51,135 nucleotides of DNA, taken from positions 1 through 51,135 of the forward strand of contig JBDRVV010000019.1 in the NCBI GenBank assembly GCA_039802005.1, read 5' to 3'. This DNA is from a candidate division WOR-3 bacterium (GTDB lineage Bacteria; Hydrothermota; Tepidihabitantia; SM23-42; JAOAFX01). Both the position numbers and the translations under genes were made by a program. Below are positions 41,506-50,199 of the stretch, one piece after another. Position 1 is the stretch's first letter, and each line of letters starts with the position of its first letter. The notes beneath the pieces are model-generated. The model made no database searches, was not told the DNA's origin, and saw only the letters and a program-made list of their open reading frames with translations.

Positions 41506-43133
41506 TCTCCTTTCAGATTTAATAATTTTTGCCGAGCACTTTTATTTTTCGGTTCAAGAAGAAGAACTTTTTTATACATTTCAATCGCCTTCTCAACTTC
41601 ATTCAACTTTAGATATACATCGCCTAAATGTTCAAATATCACCCCATCTTCAACAAGTTCACTTGCCCTTTTTAAATCTAACAGGGCAGATTCATAATCT
41701 CCTTTTTGATAATAAACCCAGCCACGTGAGTCAATTATATAACCGTTATTGGGTTCAATACTTAGAGCCTTTTCAATCAATTCCAAGGCATAATCTAATC
41801 GTTCACCTCTTTCGGCATATGTATAGCCTACATAATTCAGGGCAGTAGCATCTGTAGAATCAATCTGTATTATTTTTTCAAAATTACGCAAGGCTTCATC
41901 TTTTTTGCCTATTCGGTCACATATATTGGCAAGGGCTGATAATCCAGGAAGTGAACCTGGATTCAATCTCAAAGATTTTTTATAATAAAAGTAGGCGTCT
42001 TTGAATGAGCCCTCAAGTTCACTAACCGCACCGAGTAGATAATAAATCTGTGACATATCTGCATTGTGGTAGGCTGCTTCTGTAAAATAATATCGCGCAT
42101 TTTTATAGTCTTTCTTATCCATGGCAATGAATCCTGCATAGACCCAGAGTTCAGTGAAATCGGGATTGATTTTAATCGCATCTTCAATTGCCTTTTGGGC
42201 TTCATCATATTTCCTCTGCTCAAGGTTTATGCGTGCGATATAAAAACGGGAGTAATCATCCTGAGGGTTGAGTCCTGCGCTTATTAAAAATTCACTCAAT
42301 GCTTCGTCCAACAGGCTTAGTTTGTATAATCCAAAACCCAGACTTCTACGGACGTAGGCATCATAGTAATCCACCTTCAATATTTCTCGGGCAACCTTTA
42401 TCATTTTTTCATATTGTTCAGTATCGCCATAGAGGTCAAGGAGCCTTTTGCGCAGGTCATTGGCATCATTATATTTTAATCCAAGTTCGTAATAATAAAT
42501 TGCAGAATCTTTAATGTTTAGAATATCAAAACCTGTGCCGATTCCAATGAGGGCGAGGGCATTTGTGGTATCAAGGGCATATGCCTGTTTATAATATTTT
42601 ATTGCATCAAGATGATTACGGGATTTACCGGAAAGTGTTCCTAAACGATTATAGATATCAGCATTTTTAAGACTATCAGGAAATTCAAGGAGTGTTTTCA
42701 TTGCGTTATTCAAGTCGCCAAGACCTTCATACAGTAGTGCTATCGTCTGGATTATTCCAGTATCTGAAGGCTTCAGCTCTCTTATTTTTTCATAGATTTT
42801 AACAGCACCCTTGAGGTCACCCTTTCCAATATATCCTGCAGCAATCAATCCATAAAATTCAGAACTATCGCTCACAAATGCAAGTCCCTTATACGCATAC
42901 TCTATTCCCTTTTCATATTCCCGGAGCTTAAAAAAGGCACTGGTTAGTGAATAATAGATTTCTTTTGCAGTCGGGTCGTATTGTAAGGCATTGAGATAAT
43001 AATTTATTGCCTCAGGAATTTTGCCCTCAAGTTCAAGCTGGCAACCAATACTGAATAGTTCGTAAGAATTTCCGAAATGATTAAATGTCAAAAGATTTAA
43101 AGTTAAAACTCCACAAATGCTGAAAATAGCCAT
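41502..43133 (-). CDS. Secreted or membrane-anchored TPR-repeat protein
   Basis: 543 residues made almost wholly of 34-residue TPR units, at least a dozen, e.g. AINYYLNALQYDPTAKEIYYSL and AIEMYKKVLLLEPKNKSARQ. A hydrophobic N-terminus (MAIFSICGVLTLNLLTF) suggests export or anchoring. TPR arrays act as scaffolds; no partner can be named. It overlaps the barrel protein gene by 31 nt at its start and the lyase by 4 nt at its end, so it is deeply embedded in the operon. Confidence 0.85.
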   Translation of the reverse strand: MAIFSICGVLTLNLLTFNHFGNSYELFSIGCQLELEGKIPEAINYYLNALQYDPTAKEIYYSLTSAFFKLREYEKGIEYAYKGLAFVSDSSEFYGLIAAGYIGKGDLKGAVKIYEKIRELKPSDTGIIQTIALLYEGLGDLNNAMKTLLEFPDSLKNADIYNRLGTLSGKSRNHLDAIKYYKQAYALDTTNALALIGIGTGFDILNIKDSAIYYYELGLKYNDANDLRKRLLDLYGDTEQYEKMIKVAREILKVDYYDAYVRRSLGFGLYKLSLLDEALSEFLISAGLNPQDDYSRFYIARINLEQRKYDEAQKAIEDAIKINPDFTELWVYAGFIAMDKKDYKNARYYFTEAAYHNADMSQIYYLLGAVSELEGSFKDAYFYYKKSLRLNPGSLPGLSALANICDRIGKKDEALRNFEKIIQIDSTDATALNYVGYTYAERGERLDYALELIEKALSIEPNNGYIIDSRGWVYYQKGDYESALLDLKRASELVEDGVIFEHLGDVYLKLNEVEKAIEMYKKVLLLEPKNKSARQKLLNLKGE

Positions 43134-43870
43134 AGGCCTCCCGGATCTTTTATTGGGTCATTATTATAAAAATTATATTTCAACTCAAACCCAATTCTGC
43201 GACTGAAATTTTTATAGAAAAAATTTATTCTAACGAAATCTTGATGGTATAGGGTTGTATCACCTTTACATACTAAAAGATTTAGGTTGGTAAATGCACC
43301 TAAAGATTTCCTATCAAAGAATTTGTATATAAGATCAACATTGAAGTCAATTTGATAATCTGCACCGGCATTTACATCCCAGCCATGATATCTCCAGTGT
43401 GGATATAGTTTTGTATTAAACGCCCAGAGCAAATTTTCTTCGGTCTTTATCGCATTCGCAGGATGATATGCGGCATTGGCGAAGAGTAGAGAAAGCCGGT
43501 TGAAGACTGGTGTTCCTTCCACTTCATAATCAATATCATGGACACAATCATGGATAAATGAGAGCTGACTAAAAAATTCTGAAAAATTGTATTCAAAACC
43601 ACCAGTGACATAATAATGTGAGTATCTCGGGTCAAGGGAGACACCACCCTTCTGCTCTGCCATATCAAGGTCATCCCTGTATTCCATATAAAAAGAAAGA
43701 TATTTATATTTCAACATTGTGCATCTCAGCTGTGCTGATGCATCCATATTGAATCGTGTAGTATCACTATTCAAATATTTTCCAAGAAAAACCCGACCAT
43801 TGAATTCAAGCGGGATATCAATGTTGCAGAGAATGCTGGAGAGAGTTAAAAAGAACAGATTAACAGGCAT
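43103..43870 (-). CDS. Predicted outer-membrane beta-barrel protein
   Basis: 255 residues. A signal-like start (MPVNLFFLTLSSILCN) is followed by alternating strands such as YLSFYMEYRDDLDMA, YVTGGFEYNFSEFFSQLSFIHD and RIGFELKYNFYNND, ending LWLFSAFVEF with a terminal Phe as in BamA substrates. I recognise no named family. It overlaps rimO by 11 nt upstream and the TPR gene by 31 nt downstream. It could work with the TPR protein. Confidence 0.65.
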   Translation of the reverse strand: MPVNLFFLTLSSILCNIDIPLEFNGRVFLGKYLNSDTTRFNMDASAQLRCTMLKYKYLSFYMEYRDDLDMAEQKGGVSLDPRYSHYYVTGGFEYNFSEFFSQLSFIHDCVHDIDYEVEGTPVFNRLSLLFANAAYHPANAIKTEENLLWAFNTKLYPHWRYHGWDVNAGADYQIDFNVDLIYKFFDRKSLGAFTNLNLLVCKGDTTLYHQDFVRINFFYKNFSRRIGFELKYNFYNNDPIKDPGGLWLFSAFVEF

Positions 43871-45092
43871 AAAGGTCCACTCCTTTCATACCCGTTATTT
43901 TGAGAAGATAAAATTTACCTAATTGGATATCGTCGCGCTTTATTATTATCTGTCCGTCAATATCCGGTGCCGAAAACTCGGTGTGTCCAATAAAATCCTT
44001 GTTTTTTTGATGGACAAGTACACGGTAGACTTTATTTACTCTCTGCTGATTTTTTAATGTTATTAATCGCTGCTGGAGTTCGACCAATTTGTTGAATCTT
44101 TTGTTGATTAGTTCAGGCGGAAGTTGATTTAAAAGTCCAGCAGGTGTATCTTTTTCACGACAGTATTTAAAAACACCGAACCAATCAAAATAACCATTTT
44201 TTAAAAAATCATAGAGTTCATTGAATTCTGATTCGGTTTCTGTTGGAAATCCAGCGATTATTGTAGTTCGCAGGGTTATTCCTTTTAATTTTTTCATTAA
44301 CCTTAGTATTTCTTTTTTTGTGATACGACGATTCATCAATTTGAGTATACGATCGTTTATATGCTGAATTGGCATATCAAGGTATTTGCACACCTTTGGA
44401 TTAGTTTTTATCTCTGAAATTAATTCATCGGTCAGTGATTTTGGATGGGCATATAGCAATCTTATCCATTCAATACCCTTTATTTTTGAGATTTCTTTTA
44501 TCAGGGGCACAATCATCTTTTTATTATACAAATCCAATCCGTACTGGGCAGTATCCTGGGCAATGATAAGCAACTCTTTTGTTCCGATTTCTGCCAGAGC
44601 CCTTGCTTCATTAATCAGGTCATCAAAGTTTGAACTTTTAAATTCACCCTTTATCAAAGGTATTGTGCAGTATGAACAACGATTTGAACAGCCATCGGCA
44701 ATTTTTAGATAAGCGTAGCCCATGGTTGTTAATAGTCTCACATCGCCTGTTGCATTTTTTTTAATAAGATCTTTAATAAGTTTCTTTCGCTCACTGATAT
44801 TATACCAATTTTGGATTTCAGGAAATTTTCTGGATAAAAATTCTCGTGCTCGATTTACAGCACAGCCGTATACATAAACTTTTTTATTATTCAATTTTAA
44901 AATTTTTTTTATCTCTTTCTCGGTTTCTTTCAAGGCAGGTTTTATAAATCCACAGGTGTTGATAATAACGATATTGCTTTCTTGCAAACTCGCGCCTAAG
45001 ATTAAACCGTTTTTTTCCAGAATACCCATTATTCGTTCTGAATCAACGAGATTCTTAGGACAACCTAAAGAGATGAAATATACCTTATTCAA
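43860..45092 (-). CDS. rimO: Ribosomal protein S12 methylthiotransferase RimO
   Basis: 410 residues. The N-terminal methylthiotransferase domain has ISLGCPKNLVDSERIMG with Cys10 and two further cluster cysteines (NTCGF, YGCAV). The radical SAM motif is DGCSNRCSYCTIPLIKG. The C-terminal TRAM domain runs from about residue 345. The SLGCPKNxVDSE signature separates RimO from MiaB. It adds a methylthio group to an Asp of S12 and needs two [4Fe-4S] clusters. It overlaps the thioesterase by 8 nt and the barrel gene by 11 nt. Confidence 0.95.
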   Translation of the reverse strand: MNKVYFISLGCPKNLVDSERIMGILEKNGLILGASLQESNIVIINTCGFIKPALKETEKEIKKILKLNNKKVYVYGCAVNRAREFLSRKFPEIQNWYNISERKKLIKDLIKKNATGDVRLLTTMGYAYLKIADGCSNRCSYCTIPLIKGEFKSSNFDDLINEARALAEIGTKELLIIAQDTAQYGLDLYNKKMIVPLIKEISKIKGIEWIRLLYAHPKSLTDELISEIKTNPKVCKYLDMPIQHINDRILKLMNRRITKKEILRLMKKLKGITLRTTIIAGFPTETESEFNELYDFLKNGYFDWFGVFKYCREKDTPAGLLNQLPPELINKRFNKLVELQQRLITLKNQQRVNKVYRVLVHQKNKDFIGHTEFSAPDIDGQIIIKRDDIQLGKFYLLKITGMKGVDLYAC

Positions 45093-45465
45093 TTTGTATC
45101 AATTTTACATCGGCACAGGCAATCGTTTGTTCATTTGCATCTTTTATCTCTGCCTGTGCAATTACGAGGTTATATTTAATATTTATTACCTTTCCCATGG
45201 CAACATACTCTGTATCCGAAAGCATGGGCTTTTTTATACGCACATTAAGTTCGGCAGTCACTGCCTTTTTGCCTTTTTTGAACGCTGCCCATACTGCCAT
45301 TTCATCAAGGATCGTTGAGACGATTCCACCATGTATTACCTGACTATAACCTTGAAACACAGGATTGAGTTTTATCTTTGCATATACACCATCTACATTT
45401 TCCTGAATATCAAGGTGGAGCCCGATAGGGTTATCAGAACCACAGGCAAAACACCTATTATCCAT
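45085..45465 (-). CDS. PaaI-like hotdog-fold thioesterase
   Basis: 126 residues from ATG 45465; a longer TTG-started frame from 45516 would overlap lolA by 44 nt and adds non-conserved residues. CFACGSDNPIGLHL at the N-terminus and VIHGGIVSTILDEMAVWAA (HGG with the catalytic Asp or Glu) define the PaaI/YbgC-like acyl-CoA thioesterase family. It hydrolyses some acyl-CoA; the true substrate is unknown. It lies between lolA and rimO in a coupled operon. Confidence 0.85.
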   Translation of the reverse strand: MDNRCFACGSDNPIGLHLDIQENVDGVYAKIKLNPVFQGYSQVIHGGIVSTILDEMAVWAAFKKGKKAVTAELNVRIKKPMLSDTEYVAMGKVINIKYNLVIAQAEIKDANEQTIACADVKLIQIE

Positions 45466-45472
45466 TAAGAAT

Positions 45473-46093
45473 TTATTGTTCAACGACTTCGGTTCCTTTT
45501 GGGGGTTTGAATTCAAACAATTTTTTTGAAATCTTTTTATTCAACTGGATATTTTTGAAGATGAATTTATTCTCTGAATCGGTGTCGTCAAATATAGTAA
45601 TTCCATTTATCTCGTATTTTTGTGGGTCAATAACAACAATTATTTTTTTATAAATTTCGGTATCTTCTTTGGGAGTAAGGATTATCTCATAATTTTTGCC
45701 TGTTTTCAATTCTGCATTAAATCTTTCATTGTAGTCTTTGAGAAAGATATCGGGATTTACTGCAAATGGGATCTGGGCGCCAAGATGCTGTCTTATTGCC
45801 CTTTTTTTATCAGGAAGATAAATCCATAACGAGACACTATCACCAACATAAATCTGCCTGGGTTCCTTTATTTCCATACGGAAATAATTTGGTTTGAGAA
45901 AATATACAGAACCATCAAAATTCTGACAGATACCAGAATTTTTTTCACAGAATCGCTGGGAGAATTCAATATAGAAACTGTTAAGATTCTGGTAATGGGC
46001 AGTTGTTTTATTGATGACGCTGTCTAAATTCTGCGACTGACTGAATCCTGTAATTAATAGAAAAGCCAATAATAAGATAATTGATTTATTCAT
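45473..46093 (-). CDS. lolA: Outer membrane lipoprotein carrier protein LolA
   Basis: 206 residues with a signal peptide (about 1-20, ending GFSQSQ). LNSFYIEFSQRF, GSVYFLKPNYFRMEIKEP, DSVSLWIYLPDKKRA and INGITIFDDTDSENKFIFKNI are LolA-like; the protein carries lipoproteins through the periplasm. It is the first gene of a six-gene overlapping operon. GAAAGGAAAA lies before ATG 46093. Confidence 0.87.
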   Translation of the reverse strand: MNKSIILLLAFLLITGFSQSQNLDSVINKTTAHYQNLNSFYIEFSQRFCEKNSGICQNFDGSVYFLKPNYFRMEIKEPRQIYVGDSVSLWIYLPDKKRAIRQHLGAQIPFAVNPDIFLKDYNERFNAELKTGKNYEIILTPKEDTEIYKKIIVVIDPQKYEINGITIFDDTDSENKFIFKNIQLNKKISKKLFEFKPPKGTEVVEQ

Positions 46094-46113
46094 TTTTTTC
46101 CTTTCATAGAATA

Positions 46114-46141
46114 ATTCTACCCATAAAGATTATAAAGTCAA
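46114..46141 (-). promoter_or_regulatory. Predicted promoter of the lolA operon
   Basis: On the minus strand TTGACT (46141-46136), 16-bp spacer, TAGAAT (46119-46114). Its -35 box overlaps the end of iorB. Confidence 0.75.
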
Positions 46142-46740
46142 TGCCATCCCATCTCAAATGCTTTAATGTTCAGCTCATGATATTGTGGTTTCACATTTGC
46201 CTTTATTGCTTCAATCCAGACCTCTTTCGGGAAAAACAAAAATTTCGCAAGGCTACCTAAAAGTACAACATTTGCTACACGCACATTGCCTAATTTTAAG
46301 GCAATCTCCTGGGCCGGAACTAAATGTACCATTGAAATCTTTTTTAAACTATCTATTATATTTTTGGGATATTCCTTTTCTCCGGCAAGCACACTCATTG
46401 GTGGAAATTCAAGGTCATTTACAATAATTGTGCCTTTTTCTTTCAAAAAATAACTGTATCTCAATGCCTCAAGTTTTTCAAATGCAAGGATAAAATCGGC
46501 AGTGCCTTCTTCCACAAGTGGCGAATAGACCTTTTTACCGAATCTTGCATGAGTTATTACGCTACCACCACGCTGTGCCATTCCATGTATTTCACTTTTC
46601 TTGGCATCGTATCCCACGAGAAACGCTGCAGTGCAAAGTATGTCTGAGGAAAGTAGTATTCCCTGTCCACCAACACCGCAGATTATTATGCTGGTAATTT
46701 TATTATTTGATGGTTCAACATTTCTTTTCTTATCTTTCAT
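46138..46740 (-). CDS. iorB: Indolepyruvate:ferredoxin oxidoreductase beta subunit
   Basis: 200 residues. SIIICGVGGQGILLSSDILC and SEIHGMAQRGGSVITHARFG are the signature of the gamma-type domain of 2-oxoacid oxidoreductases in its IorB form. Together with IorA it oxidises aryl pyruvates, from transaminated Trp, Tyr and Phe, to aryl-acetyl-CoA while reducing ferredoxin. It follows iorA by 2 nt. The first 14 residues are an extra charged tail. Confidence 0.95.
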   Translation of the reverse strand: MKDKKRNVEPSNNKITSIIICGVGGQGILLSSDILCTAAFLVGYDAKKSEIHGMAQRGGSVITHARFGKKVYSPLVEEGTADFILAFEKLEALRYSYFLKEKGTIIVNDLEFPPMSVLAGEKEYPKNIIDSLKKISMVHLVPAQEIALKLGNVRVANVVLLGSLAKFLFFPKEVWIEAIKANVKPQYHELNIKAFEMGWH

Positions 46741-46742
46741 TT

Positions 46743-48497
46743 TTATTCCTTTTTTGATGAATACATTGCATTATGCTGGCACAATTGAATACATAGTTCA
46801 CAGCCATTGCAGAGTGTAGGTTCAATATACGCTACAGGTTTTTCTTTTGACTCTATATTTTTTAGGGTAATTGCTGGACATCCCAATCTCAAACAAAGTT
46901 TACAGCCATTGCATTTTTCAATATCCACCACGAGATAGGGTTTTGGTTTTTTCAAGAATATACAGGGACTGCGAAATACAATAACAGTCACCCCATCAAA
47001 ATTAATAGCATCCCTTATTGTTTGTTCAGTTTGTTTTAAATCCATTGGATCAACAACCCTGACAAATTCAACACCACAACCTCTGGCAACATCCTCGGGT
47101 AGAATTCTTTTGCCATCTTCGCCATGGGCAAGTTTTCCTGTGCCCGGATGGGGTTGATGTCCGGTCATTGCAGTGGTCAGGTTGTCAAGGATTATGAGAT
47201 TCAAGTTCCCTTTATTGTATACCGCATTTGCCAATCCGGTGATACCCATATGGAAGAAGGTGGAGTCACCTATTACTGCTACAAGTTTTTTACTCAGTTC
47301 TTTGCCACCTGCCTTATCCATTCCGTGGGCATTCGTTACCGATGCACCCATACAAATACAGGTATCCATTGCATTTAAAGGTGGCAGGGCACCAAGGGTA
47401 TAACAACCGATGTCACCGGTGGCAGTGAGTTTCAGTTTATTAATCACATAGAATACACTTCTCTCTGGACAACCAGGACACAAAACCGGAGGTCGTTCCG
47501 GTACTTCTTTTAATTCTATGTTGGGTCTGTAAACTTTTTTCTTGAAACTCTTTTTTATCACCGTTGGATCAAGTTCACCGCACAAAGGAATTTTCTCTTT
47601 ACCGATTACCTCAATCCCCATTGCCTTAATTTCTTGCTCAAGAATCGGGTCGCCTTCTTCTATGACCAGCAATTTCTTTACACTGCGGGCAAATTTTTTG
47701 ATTAAATTCTTTGGCAGGGGATAGGTAAAGGAGAGTTTCAAAAAACTGGCATCAGGGAAGACCTCTTTTGCATACATATAAGCAATACCGGAACTTATTA
47801 TTCCGAGATTTTTATCACCCCACTCAATCTTATTATAAGGAAATTTTTCAGAATATTCAGCAAGTTTTTTTAACCGTTCTTCTACGACCTGATGGAGAAT
47901 TCGGGCATGGGCAGGTAGAACGAGTCTTTTTTTGATGTCTTTTACATAACCCTTAACAGGAACTTCTTTGCGTTCACCGATTTCTACAACCCCTGATGAA
48001 TGTGAAATTCGTGTGGTAAGTCTTAAGAGAAAAACACTGTCAAATTCTTCGGAAAGATCAAATGCCATTTTTGTGAAGATCTTCGCTTCATTTGAATCTG
48101 AAGGTTCAAGCACGGGAATTTTTGCATGCCTTCCATAATGGCGGTTATCCTGCTCATTCTGTGAGGACCACAATCCAGGGTCATCACAGGTCACAATGAC
48201 AAGCCCACCAGTGACCCCTGTATAACCAAGGGTAAACATAGGGTCGGCAGCGACATTTAGACCCACATGTTTCATCGCCGTGATCGCCCTTGCTCCGACA
48301 AATGATGCCCCGGCACAGACTTCAAGCGCTACTTTTTCATTTACCGACCATTCAGCATAGATTTCCGGATATTTAATTATATTTTCTAAAATTTCAGTGG
48401 AGGGTGTTCCCGGGTAGGCGGCGGCAAAATGGCATCCACCTTCCCAGGCACCTCTTGCAACTGCTTCATTTCCTGATAGTATTTTTTTGTTGTTCAT
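46743..48497 (-). CDS. iorA: Indolepyruvate:ferredoxin oxidoreductase alpha subunit
   Basis: 584 residues. The N-terminal pyrimidine-binding domain shows AAAYPGTPSTEILE and AITAMKHVGLNVAADP. The TPP-binding domain has GDIGCYTLGALPP, VIGDSTFFHMGITGL and LDNLTTAMTGHQPHPGTG. Two C-terminal [4Fe-4S] motifs are CNGCKLCLRLGCP and CNGCELCIQLCQ. All parts needed for catalysis are present. With iorB it makes reduced ferredoxin and acyl-CoA during aromatic amino acid fermentation. ATG 48497 lies 9 nt after the -10 box and lacks a ribosome-binding site. Confidence 0.96.
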   Translation of the reverse strand: MNNKKILSGNEAVARGAWEGGCHFAAAYPGTPSTEILENIIKYPEIYAEWSVNEKVALEVCAGASFVGARAITAMKHVGLNVAADPMFTLGYTGVTGGLVIVTCDDPGLWSSQNEQDNRHYGRHAKIPVLEPSDSNEAKIFTKMAFDLSEEFDSVFLLRLTTRISHSSGVVEIGERKEVPVKGYVKDIKKRLVLPAHARILHQVVEERLKKLAEYSEKFPYNKIEWGDKNLGIISSGIAYMYAKEVFPDASFLKLSFTYPLPKNLIKKFARSVKKLLVIEEGDPILEQEIKAMGIEVIGKEKIPLCGELDPTVIKKSFKKKVYRPNIELKEVPERPPVLCPGCPERSVFYVINKLKLTATGDIGCYTLGALPPLNAMDTCICMGASVTNAHGMDKAGGKELSKKLVAVIGDSTFFHMGITGLANAVYNKGNLNLIILDNLTTAMTGHQPHPGTGKLAHGEDGKRILPEDVARGCGVEFVRVVDPMDLKQTEQTIRDAINFDGVTVIVFRSPCIFLKKPKPYLVVDIEKCNGCKLCLRLGCPAITLKNIESKEKPVAYIEPTLCNGCELCIQLCQHNAMYSSKKE

Positions 48498-48506
48498 AAT
48501 AATGTT

Positions 48507-48534
48507 ATTATATCTAAAAATCTCTGCGGGTCAA
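48507..48534 (-). promoter_or_regulatory. Predicted promoter of iorAB
   Basis: On the minus strand TTGACC (48534-48529), 16-bp spacer, TATAAT (48512-48507), 9 nt before ATG; the message would have at most a few untranslated bases. Confidence 0.78.
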
Positions 48535-48567
48535 TATTACCGGATACCTATATTGATATTGAATAAC

Positions 48568-48595
48568 TTGACTTTAAAAATTTTTTCGGTAAAAT
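48568..48595 (+). promoter_or_regulatory. Predicted promoter of the small lipoprotein and MFS genes
   Basis: TTGACT (48568-48573), 16-bp spacer, TAAAAT (48590-48595), then GGGAGG and ATG 48619. Confidence 0.75.
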
Positions 48596-48618
48596 TAAAG
48601 ATACAGGGAGGCTTAATA

Positions 48619-49005
48619 ATGAAGAAGATTATTTTCTTAATAATTATTCTCTTGGTTGTTTTTAATTGCACAGGAAGAGAAGAACTGTATTTTACCCATT
48701 TATATGGATGGGCGAGGCATGATTCACTTGGCGGGATTAATGGACTTAAGTTAGTTATAAGGGATATAAGACCGGATGACACAGACTACTATAGATTCAG
48801 AAATGTAACGACCGGCTATTCAAATGATTCTCTCCCGGGATTTTTTGAAATGGACAGTGTTTGTTATGGAACATCAAATTATCAAGGCAGCCAGATTGTT
48901 GCTGTGCTATTAGATAGCGTTGATAATCCAGGCTGGCCCAGACAGTACTGGTATTTAACGCTAACCGGCGGTGTAGATACAGTTGAAATCAATCTCCATA
49001 AATAG
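48619..49005 (+). CDS. Small lipoprotein of unknown function
   Basis: 128 residues from ATG 48619, chosen over an upstream start at 48487 because that one would overlap the iorA promoter and start, and because GGGAGG precedes 48619. The signal MKKIIFLIIILLVVFNCTG is a lipoprotein signal with Cys17. The rest is beta-rich (GLKLVIRDIRPDDTDYYRF, YWYLTLTGGVDTVEINL) and looks like a small beta-sandwich. No family is recognised. It lies 2 nt before the MFS gene and shares its promoter. Confidence 0.7.
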   Translation: MKKIIFLIIILLVVFNCTGREELYFTHLYGWARHDSLGGINGLKLVIRDIRPDDTDYYRFRNVTTGYSNDSLPGFFEMDSVCYGTSNYQGSQIVAVLLDSVDNPGWPRQYWYLTLTGGVDTVEINLHK

Positions 49006-49007
49006 AA

Positions 49008-50183
49008 ATGAGTGAGAAAAAAAACGGATTAATTTCATTCCTTACTCGTAATGTATTTGTTCTTGGGCTGGTCAGTCTATTTACTGATCTGTCCACAGAG
49101 ATGTCTTACGCAATAATTCCAATTTTTTTGAAAGATGTTTTGAAGGCACAGCCGATATTTATCGGGCTTGTTGAGGCAATTGCGGAATCAACGGCGAGTA
49201 TTTTAAAAACTTTTTCCGGATATATCTCAGACCGTCTCCGAAAAAGAAAGCTCTTTATTTTTATCGGATATACGCTCTCAGCAATTGTAAAGCCATTGCT
49301 TGCCCTTGCGACGCAGGGATGGCATATTCTTATTGTTCGGTTTGCAGATCGTTTCGGCAAAGGCATAAGGACCGCACCAAGGGATGCTTTGATTGCCGAA
49401 TCTACCAGAGAGACATTTTATGGGAGGACATACGGGTTCCATCGGGCAATGGATACAATGGGCGCAATCCTCGGACCTCTCTTTGCTTTTTTGATACTTT
49501 CTCTATCTAATCAGAATTACAGATTGCTCTTTGCACTTGCATTTATACCGGGTTTTATAGCAGTGCTCTTTATTATTTTTGGTGTTAAAGATATTATTCC
49601 AGAAACACAAAAGCTCTTCAAATTTTCTTTTAAAGATATTAATCCAAAATTGAAAACTTTTTTTCTTGTAATAATTTTATTCACACTGGGTAATTCTTCA
49701 GACGCATTTTTAATCTTGAGGGCAAAGGAATTGGGACTTGCCGTGCCTTTGATCCCAATTCTCTGGCTTGTTTTTAACATATCATATTTTTTATGGTCCT
49801 ATCCTGCGGGTGTTATTTCTGACCGTATCGGAAGGAAAAAAACAATTGTTTTTGGCTTTTTAGTCTATACGATTACATATTCAGCCCTTGCTCTTAATAA
49901 TAAAGTTATCTTCCTCTGGCCCATTTTTATAATATATGGATTATATTACGGGTTCACCGAAGGAAATCTCAGGGCTTTTGTGGCGGACCTTACAAATCCT
50001 GAACACAGAGGAACAGTTTTTGGTATCTACCATACAGTTGTAGGTATTACCCTTTTGCCTGCCAACCTAATTATGGGTTATGTCTGGCAAAAATACGGTT
50101 TTAATATTGCACTTTTTATAGGTGCCTGCTTATCATTTCTCTCGGCACTATTATTGATTTTCCTTGTAAGAGTTAGAAAATAA
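49008..50183 (+). CDS. Major facilitator superfamily transporter
   Basis: 391 residues with about 12 hydrophobic helices. The loop between helices 2 and 3 reads GYISDRLRKRKLFIFIGY, the MFS signature, repeated in the second half as GVISDRIGRKKTIVFG. RFADRFGKGIRTAPRDALIAES is typical of a bacterial MFS group of drug- or nutrient-type exporters. The substrate is unknown. It starts 2 nt after the lipoprotein gene. Confidence 0.92.
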   Translation: MSEKKNGLISFLTRNVFVLGLVSLFTDLSTEMSYAIIPIFLKDVLKAQPIFIGLVEAIAESTASILKTFSGYISDRLRKRKLFIFIGYTLSAIVKPLLALATQGWHILIVRFADRFGKGIRTAPRDALIAESTRETFYGRTYGFHRAMDTMGAILGPLFAFLILSLSNQNYRLLFALAFIPGFIAVLFIIFGVKDIIPETQKLFKFSFKDINPKLKTFFLVIILFTLGNSSDAFLILRAKELGLAVPLIPILWLVFNISYFLWSYPAGVISDRIGRKKTIVFGFLVYTITYSALALNNKVIFLWPIFIIYGLYYGFTEGNLRAFVADLTNPEHRGTVFGIYHTVVGITLLPANLIMGYVWQKYGFNIALFIGACLSFLSALLLIFLVRVRK

Positions 50184-50199
50184 ATACATTTTATTATTA

